From an uncultured Lachnospiraceae bacterium (GTDB lineage Bacteria > Bacillota_A > Clostridia > Lachnospirales > Lachnospiraceae): 7,649 nt of DNA. The notes beneath the pieces were generated by a model. It ran no database searches. It was not told the DNA's origin and saw only the letters and a list, made by a program, of their open reading frames with translations. Numbering within the stretch: position 1 is the first letter of the stretch; every line of letters starts with the position of its first letter. A program made the translations under genes and the position numbers. Shown one piece after another: positions 1-6,799 of this stretch. The stretch is from assembly GCA_900553635.1 (NCBI GenBank), contig USDU01000122.1, forward strand, positions 1 to 7,649, in the 5' to 3' direction.

Positions 1-1
1 C

Positions 2-964
2 TGCTCCATGCGAGACGCCTTAAGCCTTCTGGATCAGTGTATTGCCTTTTATCTGAATCAGAAGCTGACCTACGACCACGTCCTGGACGTGCTGGGAGCC
101 GTGGATACCGAAGTTTACAGCAAGCTGCTCCGAATGACCCTGAACCGGGATCTGCCCGGCGTTATGGCGGAAATTGAGGAGCTGGTGATTCAGGGCCGGG
201 AGCTGGGGCAGTTCGTGAGCGATTTCACCTGGTATCTGCGCAATCTGCTTTTGTTAAAAAGCAATGATAATATGGAAGATATTCTGGATGTGTCCACCGA
301 GAACCTGGCCCGCCTGAAGGAAGAAGCCCTGCAGATCGAGGACGACACCCTGATGCGCTATATCCGTATTTTCTCGGAGTTGGGCGGACAGATCCGCTAT
401 GCGTCCCAGAAGCGGGTTCAGGTGGAGGTGGCCTTTATCAAGCTGTGCCGTCCCGCCATGGAGACGAAGACAGACGTGCTCCTGGATCGCATCCGCGTGC
501 TGGAACAGGAGTTCGAGGCGAAGATGGAAGAACTGGAAAGCGGAGCCATTTCCTACGGAGGCGGCTGGCAAAATGGAGCGCCCGCAAGTGCCCCGGCAGA
601 GCCGAAGAAACCTGTGCCTGCGTCTCCGGCGCCCAAGTCCCTGCCCGAAGACGTACAGAATGTGGTAAAGAATTGGCACAACGTGCTGAACCGCCTGCAC
701 CCGCTCCTGCGCACCTACTTAAAGGACGCGCAGCTGAAAGCAGTCGGCGACGGGAAGCTTGGCATCATCGCGGCCACGCCCACCGGCGAGGCTTTCCTGA
801 AGGAGACCCGTCACATTCAGGAGATTAAAAACGTGATCTTACAGGATACCGGAAAGGACATGGAGATTCTGGTAGCCTGTATGGAAAATGACCCCCACGC
901 GGAAGTGGGAGCGATTGATATCGAACAGGTCATTCATACAGAAATAGAATTTGAAGACGAATAA
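2..964 (+). CDS. dnaX: DNA polymerase III subunit gamma/tau, C-terminal part (5' partial)
   Basis: This is the 3' portion of dnaX, the clamp-loader ATPase subunit that also bridges the replicative polymerase and helicase. The ATG at base 8 is not the true start. The frame is open to the window edge, and the codons before it read Cys-Ser, giving C-S-M-R-D-A-L-S-L-L-D-Q, the conserved sensor-2 arginine region of DnaX (usually G-S-x-R-D-A-L). The ATPase N-terminus of roughly 200 or more residues is therefore outside the window. Counting from that Met, residues 1-30 close the AAA+ module. Residues about 35-150 are the helical clamp-loader oligomerisation domain (LGQFVSDFTWYLRNLLLLK at 66-84). Residues 155-178 look coiled-coil, 184-213 are a Pro/Ala/Lys-rich linker, and 215-318 are the tau-specific C-terminal region. 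Stop is TAA, followed 14 bp later by ybaB. No A AAA AAG slippery heptamer is seen, so a gamma form made by frameshifting is not supported in this part. Confidence 0.93.
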   Translation, partial: CSMRDALSLLDQCIAFYLNQKLTYDHVLDVLGAVDTEVYSKLLRMTLNRDLPGVMAEIEELVIQGRELGQFVSDFTWYLRNLLLLKSNDNMEDILDVSTENLARLKEEALQIEDDTLMRYIRIFSELGGQIRYASQKRVQVEVAFIKLCRPAMETKTDVLLDRIRVLEQEFEAKMEELESGAISYGGGWQNGAPASAPAEPKKPVPASPAPKSLPEDVQNVVKNWHNVLNRLHPLLRTYLKDAQLKAVGDGKLGIIAATPTGEAFLKETRHIQEIKNVILQDTGKDMEILVACMENDPHAEVGAIDIEQVIHTEIEFEDE

Positions 965-978
965 GGAGGAGTAAAAAA

Positions 979-1329
979 ATGGCAAAAAGAGGTGGATTTC
1001 CGGGAGGCATGGGCATGCCCGGCAATATGAACAACCTGATGAAGCAGGCCCAGAAGATGCAGCGCCAGATGGAGGAGAACCAGAAGGCTCTGGACGAGAA
1101 GGAGTACACTGCGGCAGCAGGCGGCGGAGCAGTCGAGGTCAAGATGACCGGTAAGAAAGAGATCACAAAAGTGACAATCGATCCGGATGCTATTGATCCC
1201 GAAGATGTGGAGACTCTGGAAGAAATGATCCAGATCGCAGTAAATCAAGTGCTGCGCCAGCAGGAAGAGGATTCCGCGTCCATGATGTCCGGCCTGACCG
1301 GCGGTCTTGGCGGAGGCTTTCCGTTCTAA
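979..1329 (+). CDS. YbaB/EbfC family nucleoid-associated protein
   Basis: This is a 116-residue protein of the YbaB/EbfC family, small dimeric DNA-binding proteins linked to nucleoid structure and recombination repair. The family signature is visible: a Gly/Met-rich N-terminus (residues 1-17), a long helix [15 protein letters not shown] (18-32), then the beta-sheet core [14 protein letters not shown] (45-58) and [20 protein letters not shown] (64-83), a second helix (84-97) and a Gly-rich tail (104-116). Length is typical. The start is set by the AAGGAGGAG Shine-Dalgarno at 963-971 with 7 nt spacing; internal Met codons at residues 11, 13 and 17 have none as good. It sits between dnaX and recR, the standard arrangement, and its stop overlaps the recR start (TAATG). 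B. subtilis names the ortholog yaaK; the E. coli one is ybaB. Confidence 0.95.
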   Translation: MAKRGGFPGGMGMPGNMNNLMKQAQKMQRQMEENQKALDEKEYTAAAGGGAVEVKMTGKKEITKVTIDPDAIDPEDVETLEEMIQIAVNQVLRQQEEDSASMMSGLTGGLGGGFPF

Positions 1330-1925
1330 TGGACTATTACAGCAGTCAAATCAGTAAATTAATTGAGCAGCTGTCGAGTCTTCCGGGAATCGGCGGCAAG
1401 ACGGCTCAGCGGCTGGCCTTTCATATTGTGAATATGCCCCTAGAGAAGGTGCAGGCATTGTCTGATTCCATCATCAACGCCAAGAAAAATGTCCGTTATT
1501 GTAAAGAATGCTTTACCATGACGGATCAGGAGCTCTGCCCCATTTGCGCGAACCCCAAGCGGAACCATAAGGTCATCATGGTGGTGGAGAATACCCGGGA
1601 TCTGGCCGCCTACGAGAAGACCGGCAAATACGACGGCGTCTATCATGTGCTCCACGGAGCCATTTCCCCAATGCTTGGAATCGGCCCGGCAGATATCCGT
1701 CTCAAGGAGCTGATGACCAGACTGCAGGGAGATGTGGAAGAGGTCATCATCGCCACCAACTCCAGCCTGGAGGGGGAGACGACGGCCATGTATATCAGTA
1801 AGCTGATCAAACCGACCGGAATTAAGGTCAGCCGGATTGCCAGCGGCGTACCGGTGGGCGGCGATCTGGAATATATCGATGAGGTGACGCTGCTCCGGGC
1901 ACTGGAGGGACGGGTGGAGCTGTAA
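1329..1925 (+). CDS. recR: Recombination mediator protein RecR
   Basis: RecR works with RecO (and RecF) to load RecA onto SSB-coated single-stranded DNA at gaps during recombinational repair. The 198-residue length is standard. Domains in order: an N-terminal helix-hairpin-helix with [13 protein letters not shown] (residues 18-30); a four-cysteine zinc finger, Cys58-x2-Cys61-x8-Cys70-x2-Cys73; a Toprim domain from about 81 (V-V-E-N-T-R-D at 85-91, then [12 protein letters not shown] at 142-153); and the conserved C-terminal motif [16 protein letters not shown] (173-188). All key residues look intact. The start ATG overlaps the ybaB stop by one base (TAATG). The nearest Shine-Dalgarno, GGAGG at 1312-1316, is rather far (12 nt), so translation is probably coupled to ybaB. 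No convincing terminator follows. Confidence 0.97.
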   Translation: MDYYSSQISKLIEQLSSLPGIGGKTAQRLAFHIVNMPLEKVQALSDSIINAKKNVRYCKECFTMTDQELCPICANPKRNHKVIMVVENTRDLAAYEKTGKYDGVYHVLHGAISPMLGIGPADIRLKELMTRLQGDVEEVIIATNSSLEGETTAMYISKLIKPTGIKVSRIASGVPVGGDLEYIDEVTLLRALEGRVEL

Positions 1926-1973
1926 AAATGCTGAATTTCAGACAAGAACTGACGGGAATTCACAAAGAACGGC

Positions 1974-2002
1974 TTGACCAGATCTGAAAGTGTCTGTATA
2001 CT
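1974..2002 (+). promoter_or_regulatory. Sigma-A promoter for the transketolase genes
   Basis: A near-consensus housekeeping promoter lies in the recR-transketolase gap: -35 TTGACC at 1974-1979, a 17-bp spacer, and -10 TATACT at 1997-2002. Transcription should begin near 2009, giving a leader of about 43 nt that is A-rich and ends in the ribosome binding site. The spacer begins with the palindrome CAGATCTG (1979-1986). Whether that is an operator or chance cannot be told here. Confidence 0.8.
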
Positions 2003-2051
2003 AAAAGAAGCAAAATTTAATTTCCAAAAATAAAATAAAGGTGGGACAAAC

Positions 2052-2888
2052 ATGACGAATTTAGAACTCCAGAAGACGGCGAATGAAGTCCGCAAGGATA
2101 TCGTTACTGCCGTTCACAGCGCAAAGTCCGGACATCCGGGCGGATCTCTGTCAGCAGCAGACATGTTTACATATCTGTATTTTGAAGAGATGAACATCGA
2201 TCCGAAGGATCCGAAGAAGGCAGACAGAGACCGTTTCGTACTTTCTAAGGGTCACACAGCTCCGGGCCTGTATTCCGTTCTTGCTGAGAGAGGATTTTTC
2301 CCGAAGGAGGATTTGGTTACCTTAAGACACGTAGGCTCACATCTTCAGGGACATCCCTGTATGCAGCACACACCGGGTCTTGATATGTCCAGCGGATCTC
2401 TGGGACAGGGAATCTCCGCAGCAGTCGGCATGGCACTTTCCGCAAAGGTATCCGGCGACAGCTATCGTGTATACACACTGCTGGGCGACGGCGAGATCCA
2501 GGAGGGTCAGGTATGGGAGGCTTCCATGTTCGCAGGCGCGAAGCATCTGGACAACCTGTGCGTCATCGTAGATAACAACAATCTTCAGATTGACGGACCT
2601 ATCGGCGAGGTAAACTCCCCGTATCCCATCGATGATAAATTCAAAGCGTTCAACTTCCATGTAATCAACATTGACGGTCACAACTTCGATGAGATCCGTA
2701 TGGCTCTGAACGAAGCAAAGACCATCAAGGGTCAGCCCACAGCCATCATCATGAAGACGGTAAAGGGTAAGGGCGTGTCCTTTATGGAGAACAACGCGGG
2801 ATGGCATGGTTCTGCTCCGAACGATGAGCAGTATGCAATCGCAATGGCAGATTTGGAGAAGGTAGGTGAAGCATTATGTCAGAAGTAA
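2052..2888 (+). CDS. Transketolase, N-terminal subunit
   Basis: This is the thiamine-diphosphate-binding half of a split transketolase, which moves two-carbon ketol units between sugar phosphates in the non-oxidative pentose phosphate pathway. At 278 residues it matches the N-terminal subunit rather than the roughly 660-residue one-piece enzyme. Visible motifs: S-G-H-P-G-G-S-L-S (26-34), L-S-K-G-H (64-68), S-S-G-S-L-G-Q-G (113-120), the ThDP/Mg motif GDGEIQEGQVWEA starting at 145 and ending in D-N-N-N-L-Q (174-179), and W-H-G (251-253). The start is supported by AAAGGTGGG at 2037-2045, 6 nt upstream. The last 13 bp overlap the C-terminal subunit gene in another frame, consistent with coupled production of the two halves. 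Codon choice (many GTA, ATC, AAG and CCG) suggests high expression. Confidence 0.96.
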   Translation: MTNLELQKTANEVRKDIVTAVHSAKSGHPGGSLSAADMFTYLYFEEMNIDPKDPKKADRDRFVLSKGHTAPGLYSVLAERGFFPKEDLVTLRHVGSHLQGHPCMQHTPGLDMSSGSLGQGISAAVGMALSAKVSGDSYRVYTLLGDGEIQEGQVWEASMFAGAKHLDNLCVIVDNNNLQIDGPIGEVNSPYPIDDKFKAFNFHVINIDGHNFDEIRMALNEAKTIKGQPTAIIMKTVKGKGVSFMENNAGWHGSAPNDEQYAIAMADLEKVGEALCQK

Positions 2889-3817
2889 AGAAGGTCGCAA
2901 CAAGAGAAAGCTATGGCAACGCGCTGAAGGAGCTCGGCGCTGAGAATCCGAACGTTCTGGTACTGGATGCTGACCTTGCCGGCGCAACCAAGACAGGCGT
3001 ATTTAAGAAAGCATACCCGGATCGTTTCTTCGACTGCGGTATCGCAGAGGGCAATATGGTAGGTATCGCGGCAGGTCTTGCTACTACAGGCAAGATCCCG
3101 TTCTGCAGCACCTTTGCAATGTTCGCTGCCGGCCGTGCGTTCGAGCAGGTTCGTAACTCCGTAGGATATCCGCATCTGAATGTGAAGATTGCCGCTACTC
3201 ATGCAGGAATTTCCGTAGGTGAGGATGGAGCTACCCATCAGTGCAACGAGGATATCGCTCTGATGCGTACAATTCCGGGCATGGTTGTCCTGAACCCGGC
3301 AGACGACGTAGAAGCAAGAGCAGCTGTAAAGGCAGCAGCTGAGTACGAGGGACCGGTATACCTGCGCTTTGGCAGACTGGCAGTTCCGGTATTCAATGAT
3401 GAAGCAAACTATAAGTTTGAGATCGGAAAGGGCATCCTGTTAAGAGAGGGTACAGACCTTACCATCGTAGCTACAGGACTGTGCGTAAACAGCGCTCTGG
3501 AAGCAGCTGAGAAGCTGGCTGCAGAGGGCATTTCCGCAGAGGTAATCAATATCCACACCATCAAGCCGCTGGACGAGGAGATCATCCTGAAGTCCGCAAA
3601 GAAGACCGGCAAGGTAGTAACCGCAGAAGAGCATTCTGTGATCGGCGGCCTTGGCAGCGCTGTTTGCGACGTACTTAGTGAGAAGCTTCCGACTCCGGTG
3701 AAGAAGATTGGCGTATATGACGTATTCGGCGAGTCCGGCCCGGCAGTAAAGCTGCTTGAGAAGTACAAGCTGGATGGCGCTGGCGTATACGAGCAGATCA
3801 AAGACTGGCTGAAATAA
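2876..3817 (+). CDS. Transketolase, C-terminal subunit
   Basis: This is the partner half of the split transketolase, 313 residues, carrying the pyrimidine-binding and C-terminal domains. The active site of such enzymes forms between the two subunits. Motifs: L-D-A-D-L-A-G (30-36); C-G-I-A-E-G-N-M-V-G-I-A-A-G-L-A (54-69), where Glu58 is at the place of the catalytic glutamate that activates ThDP; S-T-F-A-M-F (78-83); T-H-A-G-I-S-V-G-E-D-G-A-T-H-Q (108-122); and in the C-terminal domain V-T-A-E-E-H-S-V-I-G-G-L-G-S-A-V (248-263). The ATG lies inside the upstream gene (13-bp overlap), preceded by AGGTGA at 2864-2869 with 6 nt spacing. A strong terminator follows 29 bp after the stop, closing the two-gene operon. 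A DXP synthase is excluded by the split architecture and by the presence of the N-terminal subunit next door. Confidence 0.96.
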   Translation: MSEVKKVATRESYGNALKELGAENPNVLVLDADLAGATKTGVFKKAYPDRFFDCGIAEGNMVGIAAGLATTGKIPFCSTFAMFAAGRAFEQVRNSVGYPHLNVKIAATHAGISVGEDGATHQCNEDIALMRTIPGMVVLNPADDVEARAAVKAAAEYEGPVYLRFGRLAVPVFNDEANYKFEIGKGILLREGTDLTIVATGLCVNSALEAAEKLAAEGISAEVINIHTIKPLDEEIILKSAKKTGKVVTAEEHSVIGGLGSAVCDVLSEKLPTPVKKIGVYDVFGESGPAVKLLEKYKLDGAGVYEQIKDWLK

Positions 3818-3846
3818 GGAAAAAGTAATAGTGTAAGTTTACAGGA

Positions 3847-3880
3847 GGCAGGCGTTCGAAGAGGACGTCTGCCTTTTTGT
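3847..3880 (+). terminator. Intrinsic terminator after the transketolase operon
   Basis: A 10-bp stem (3847-3856 GGCAGGCGTT with 3864-3873 GACGTCTGCC, two G-U wobbles), a 7-nt loop and a TTTTTGT run at 3874-3880 make a textbook Rho-independent terminator. It lies 29 bp after the transketolase C-subunit stop. Confidence 0.9.
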
Positions 3881-3939
3881 ACTGAAATAAGTAATTCCGA
3901 TAGAATTCCCTATTCCATAAAAAATATTATCGCACTCGG

Positions 3940-3975
3940 CGTAGTGGCAGATGGCTGCCAACGGCACATTTTTTT
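3940..3975 (+). terminator. Possible second hairpin plus T-run
   Basis: A perfect 6-bp stem TGGCAG/CTGCCA with the tetraloop ATGG can be extended by CGT/ACG (3940-3942/3961-3963) across a two-base bulge. Seven Ts follow at 3969-3975. The T-run begins 5 nt after the extended stem, which is further than usual. It may be a backup terminator about 90 bp after the main one, or part of the leader of the next gene. Confidence 0.4.
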
Positions 3976-4085
3976 AAAACAGGAAATCACCTGATATACA
4001 GGCGGGATTCTATTTCCAGACTGTCGAAAAAAATTCCGAATCCCTCGACACCATCCGCCACACCTCGCGCCCGGTCTGTGTTACC

Positions 4086-4157
4086 ATGCAGAAAATGAGC
4101 GGGCAATTACCCCCGGGGCGGTCCGGGATGCTCAAATTCATGAGAAAACAGAGGTAA
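4086..4157 (+). CDS. Possible small upstream ORF, 23 codons
   Basis: A short frame runs from ATG at 4086 to TAA at 4155-4157, 12 nt before the start of the LysM gene. It encodes a basic peptide, MQKMSGQLPPGRSGMLKFMRKQR split as M-Q-K-M-S-G-Q-L-P-P then G-R-S-G-M-L-K-F-M-R-K-Q-R. No Shine-Dalgarno precedes it and the family is not recognised. It could be a leader peptide coupled to the downstream gene, the tail of a decayed gene (the frame is open back to 3978), or chance. Chance is the default reading. Confidence 0.15.
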   Translation: MQKMSGQLPPGRSGMLKFMRKQR

Positions 4158-4169
4158 TGAGGTGAGTGT

Positions 4170-5429
4170 ATGATTGAGTTCGTTTACAGAGAAAATGCGA
4201 AAGAAACGGGGCCGGAGCGGAAAATTGAGCTGCCGAAAAATGTGCGCCAGATAGGCGATCCGGAGGACAGACGTAAAATATATATAGAAGATTATGTGAT
4301 TACCTATCTGCGGCGGCTGGCGGGAGAGGAGACGCTGAACAGCCGGGTAGCGATACTGCTTGGCCATTCCGAGCAGATGGACGGGCTTCCCTATCTGTTC
4401 ATCCGGGGCGCTGTGGGCCTGAAGAAGCTGGAGTACACAGAAAACGGCATTCCCTTCACCGATGAGATCTGGGCGGAAGTGTACGGAGCCATGAAGGAGT
4501 ACTTCGCGGATCTGGACATCCTGGGCTGGTATCTTTCCCTGCCCGGCTATCCCATGGAGCTTGGTCCGGAGCTTCTGAAAATTCATGTGAATTATTTCGG
4601 CGGTGTGGACAAGGTGCTGCTGGTGTCGGACTCTTCGGACGAGGCAGCAGATTTCTTTGCCTATGAAAATGGAAAACTGACGCGTCAGCGTGGCTATACG
4701 ATATTCTATGAGCGCAACGAAGCCATGCAGCGCTACATGATTGAGACAGGGGATGGCGAAAGCATCGACGAAAAAGAACACTTTGAGGATCGGGCCATCA
4801 AGAGCTTTCGGACCATCGTGCAGGAGAAAAAGGAGCAGTCCGGCCAGAAGCGGGTCATGACCTTCCTGTACATGGCCAGCACCTTTTTGGTGATGGTAGT
4901 GCTGGTCATCGGGATTACTCTTATCAATAATTATGAGAAAATGACCGGACTGGAGACAGCCCTGCGGGAACTGACGGATTCGCTGGAGCAGCAGGACACG
5001 GAGCTGAAAGCGGCCTATGCGGATCTGGGACAGGCTGAAGACGGGACGGCTCAGGATGGAACTGCGGCTGAGGAAAATCGGGTCGGAACAACGGTGGAGG
5101 ACGCGGAGTCAGACGGGAAAACGGCTGCGCCGGAACAGGCGGATTCAGCAGACTTGGCAGAAGCTACAGAGGAGGCAGATAATGCAGCGGATTCCCAGGA
5201 GCAGGGCAATACCCAGGCAGAATCAGCGGATGACACAGCAGCCGCGCCTGCCACGTCAGAAGCAGTCACCTCCACCCCGGAGAGCTACACCGTCCGCAAG
5301 GGCGATACCCTCCTGAAAATCAGTCGCCAGATTTATGGCCGCGACGATGAAATCGATGCCATCTGCAGCCTGAACGGTATCGAGGACAGCGACCGGATAC
5401 TGGAGGGACAAAAACTTTTGCTTCCCTAA
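4170..5429 (+). CDS. Single-pass membrane protein: MPN-like N-terminal domain, C-terminal LysM
   Basis: This is a 419-residue protein of unknown specific role. Residues about 35-190 read as a JAB/MPN-type fold: R-V-A-I-L-L-G (59-65), then I-L-G-W-Y-L-S-L-P-G (117-126), D-K-V-L-L-V-S-D (147-154) and F-F-A-Y-E-N-G (162-168), matching the order of elements around V-G-W-Y-H-S-H-P-G in that superfamily. The histidine ligands are replaced by Leu, so it should not be an active metalloprotease. A basic stretch and one membrane segment follow (about 229-252), then a likely coiled coil (254-288), a low-complexity Ala/Glu/Asp/Gln linker (290-370) and a LysM domain (372-419; Y-T-V-R-K-G-D-T-L start, E-G-Q-K-L-L-L-P end). 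Inferred topology is N-in/C-out: the LysM domain reaches peptidoglycan while the MPN-like part stays in the cytosol. The start is supported by GAGGTGAG at 4159-4166. The LysM and membrane calls are firm; the MPN call is from pattern only. Confidence 0.85.
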   Translation: MIEFVYRENAKETGPERKIELPKNVRQIGDPEDRRKIYIEDYVITYLRRLAGEETLNSRVAILLGHSEQMDGLPYLFIRGAVGLKKLEYTENGIPFTDEIWAEVYGAMKEYFADLDILGWYLSLPGYPMELGPELLKIHVNYFGGVDKVLLVSDSSDEAADFFAYENGKLTRQRGYTIFYERNEAMQRYMIETGDGESIDEKEHFEDRAIKSFRTIVQEKKEQSGQKRVMTFLYMASTFLVMVVLVIGITLINNYEKMTGLETALRELTDSLEQQDTELKAAYADLGQAEDGTAQDGTAAEENRVGTTVEDAESDGKTAAPEQADSADLAEATEEADNAADSQEQGNTQAESADDTAAAPATSEAVTSTPESYTVRKGDTLLKISRQIYGRDDEIDAICSLNGIEDSDRILEGQKLLLP

Positions 5430-5446
5430 TGGATCTGTGCTATCAT
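5418..5446 (+). promoter_or_regulatory. Probable promoter for the DUF5711-like gene
   Basis: An extended -10, TG-C-TATCAT (5438-5446), lies 17 bp downstream of a partial -35, TTGCTT (5418-5423). The -35 lies within the last codons of the LysM gene. The start would be near 5453, leaving a leader of about 69 nt. The -10 sits in a perfect palindrome, TGCTAT-C-ATAGCA (5438-5450), which could also be a protein-binding site. Confidence 0.5.
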
Positions 5447-5464
5447 AGCATAAAAAGAGACACA

Positions 5465-5492
5465 GTCCGGAATGCCGGAGAAAGCGCCGGAC
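5465..5492 (+). promoter_or_regulatory. Leader hairpins upstream of the DUF5711-like gene
   Basis: GTCCGG (5465-5470) can pair with CCGGAC (5487-5492). Alternatively TCCGG (5466-5470) can pair with the nearer CCGGA (5475-5479). The two folds exclude each other. No T-run follows, so this is not a terminator. It ends 14 nt before the AAAGGAT ribosome binding site at 5507-5513. A role in RNA stability or translation is possible but not shown. Confidence 0.4.
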
Positions 5493-5521
5493 AGTCACAG
5501 GATTGCAAAGGATAACAGCCC

Positions 5522-6745
5522 ATGGCCAATATAACAAAGCTTTATGATACGCCGCCCTACCAGGAGCAGGACAGCGATTCCAAGGATTATAAGAAAAAAC
5601 TGCTTCGGCATCGGGCAGGAAAAGGCGCGAAATACCTGATTGGCGCCGTCGTCGTATTGTGCGGCTGCCTGGTGTTCAACGTCTGGTCCCGGAACAAGAC
5701 CTACACCACCTATGAGACCGCAGCGACAGTAGAACATAGCAGCACCGTAAATACTTTGTATACAGAATACAATGGCAAGCTTCTGAAATACAGCAAGGAC
5801 GGCATTTCCTGCATCGCTTCCAATAACGAAGCCGTCTGGAGCCAGACCTACAACATGCAGAATCCCATGGTGGATATCTGCCAGAGCGCGGTCGCCGTAG
5901 CGGATCAACAGGGCAACACCGTATACGTCTTTGACGCCCAGGGCGCGGTCACCGAGATCAGCACCCTGCTTCCGATCCAGCAGATCAGCGTCTCCGCCCA
6001 GGGCGTAACAGCCATTTTACTGAACGACAGCACTGTATCCTGGATTTATCTCTATGATAAAGAAGGCAACAAGCTGGCAGAATCCCGCTGCAGTCTCGAT
6101 GAGACCGGCCAGCCCATTTCCATCGGCATTTCCCCGGACGGAGCCAAGCTGGCGGTGTCCTATCTGCAGGTACAGGAGGGAGCGGCGGCCAGCTGCGTGG
6201 TATTTTACAACTTCGGTTCCGTAGGAAGCAACTTTGTGGACAAAATCGTTTCTTCCAAGGTGTATGCGGACACGGTCATCCCCCGGGTCAAATACATCGG
6301 CAAATCCACCTGCGCGGCCATTTCCGATCAGGGAATCATCTATTATGAAGGCGCGGAGATTCCGGAGGAGAAAAATGCAGTCACTGTGGATTCTGAAATA
6401 GAAAGTATTTTCTGGGGGGACGGTCGTATCGGCATCGTTACGCTGGGCGACGACACTACCGAGGAGGTGGAAGAGGAAACCGGCAGATATCAGGTGGACA
6501 TCTATGATGCCTCTGGCAGACAGATCCTGTCCCAGAAGACGGACCTGGAATACAGCCAGGTAAAACTGTCTGGCAAATATCTGATTTTATATAATGAAAA
6601 TGAATGCGAGATCTACAGCGAAAAGGGTGTCCTGAAATACAAGGGCTCTTTCGACAGCGTCATTGCGGATCTATATAAGGGAAATGGACGGAATAAATTC
6701 GTCCTGGTATTCTCAGACCGGACGGAAACCATCCGCTTACGGTAA
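5522..6745 (+). CDS. Membrane-anchored beta-propeller-like protein, DUF5711-like
   Basis: This is a 407-residue protein with no known function. A charged cytoplasmic N-terminus (1-36, with K-K-K-L-L-R-H-R before the membrane) leads into one transmembrane segment (about 37-55, Y-L-I-G-A-V-V-V-L-C-G-C-L-V-F). The remainder is outside the membrane. It is made of repeated short beta-strand units of the type G-K-L-L-K-Y-S-K-D-G (85-94), N-T-V-Y-V-F-D-A-Q-G (132-141), W-I-Y-L-Y-D-K-E-G (174-182), Y-Q-V-D-I-Y-D-A-S-G (323-332) and C-E-I-Y-S-E-K-G (362-369), plus I-S-I-G-I-S-P-D-G-A-K-L-A-V-S (199-213), typical of WD40/PQQ-like propellers. The length and the position beside a CvpA gene fit the DUF5711 family of Clostridia; that name is from memory, not a search. 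The start is supported by AAAGGAT at 5507-5513 with 8 nt spacing. It might serve as an extracytoplasmic scaffold or sensor; this is inference. Confidence 0.85.
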   Translation: MANITKLYDTPPYQEQDSDSKDYKKKLLRHRAGKGAKYLIGAVVVLCGCLVFNVWSRNKTYTTYETAATVEHSSTVNTLYTEYNGKLLKYSKDGISCIASNNEAVWSQTYNMQNPMVDICQSAVAVADQQGNTVYVFDAQGAVTEISTLLPIQQISVSAQGVTAILLNDSTVSWIYLYDKEGNKLAESRCSLDETGQPISIGISPDGAKLAVSYLQVQEGAAASCVVFYNFGSVGSNFVDKIVSSKVYADTVIPRVKYIGKSTCAAISDQGIIYYEGAEIPEEKNAVTVDSEIESIFWGDGRIGIVTLGDDTTEEVEEETGRYQVDIYDASGRQILSQKTDLEYSQVKLSGKYLILYNENECEIYSEKGVLKYKGSFDSVIADLYKGNGRNKFVLVFSDRTETIRLR

Positions 6746-6765
6746 TAGTCATAAAGAAAAGTAAA

Positions 6766-6799
6766 AGAGCCTCGGCAAAAACAGATGCCGGGGCGCTCT
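6766..6799. terminator. Strong hairpin between the DUF5711-like gene and cvpA
   Basis: AGAGC-CT-CGGCA (6766-6777) pairs with TGCCG-GG-GC-GCTCT (6786-6799) through 12 pairs, with a two-base bulge at 6793-6794 and the 8-nt loop AAAACAGA. On the + strand it is not followed by a T-run. On the - strand it would be followed by a T-rich tract (complement of 6751-6765), so it would terminate only leftward transcription well. It may be a terminator that has lost its + strand T-run, or an RNA-processing or stability element placed 11 nt before the cvpA ribosome binding site. Confidence 0.5.

Larger units (their letters stand above)
3881..4169. other. Non-coding gap rich in short inverted repeats
   Basis: Together with the preceding terminator, this makes a stretch of about 350 bp without a recognised gene. 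It contains several perfect short inverted repeats: TGGCAG/CTGCCA (3945-3950/3955-3960, followed by seven Ts); GGAAAT/ATTTCC (3982-3987/4012-4017), enclosing CCTG/CAGG (3990-3993/3999-4002); TGTCGA/TCGACA (4022-4027/4045-4050); and CCCGG/CCGGG (4112-4116/4123-4127). One frame is open from 3978 to a TAA at 4155-4157, but its first ATG is at 4086. No convincing -35/-10 pair for the next gene was found; TATTAT at 3925-3930 and TGATATACA at 3992-4000 are weak -10 candidates. No tRNA, known riboswitch or mobile-element remnant was recognised. Confidence 0.6.

Noticed and set aside
254..274. A-run in dnaX as a programmed frameshift site for a gamma form
   Set aside because: The run is TTAAAAAGC with only five As and no A AAA AAG heptamer, and it lies before the end of the oligomerisation domain, so it does not match known dnaX slippery sites.
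3931..3975. tRNA or small structured RNA near the G/C-rich hairpin
   Set aside because: No cloverleaf arms, T-loop GTTCRA or CCA-like end can be laid out; only one simple hairpin is present.
4107..4781. Long open frame on the - strand, 224 codons
   Set aside because: It lies opposite the LysM gene, which has a good ribosome binding site and recognisable domains. The - strand product shows no family features and lacks a clear ribosome binding site.
5036..5280. Tandem repeat in the linker of the LysM protein
   Set aside because: Composition is biased (Ala, Glu, Asp, Gln, Ser), but no regular repeat unit was seen at the DNA or protein level.
5642..5671. Lipoprotein lipobox in the DUF5711-like protein (L-C-G-C)
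   Set aside because: The -2 position is Cys, and about 36 charged residues precede the hydrophobic segment, too long for a signal peptide. A plain membrane anchor is more likely.
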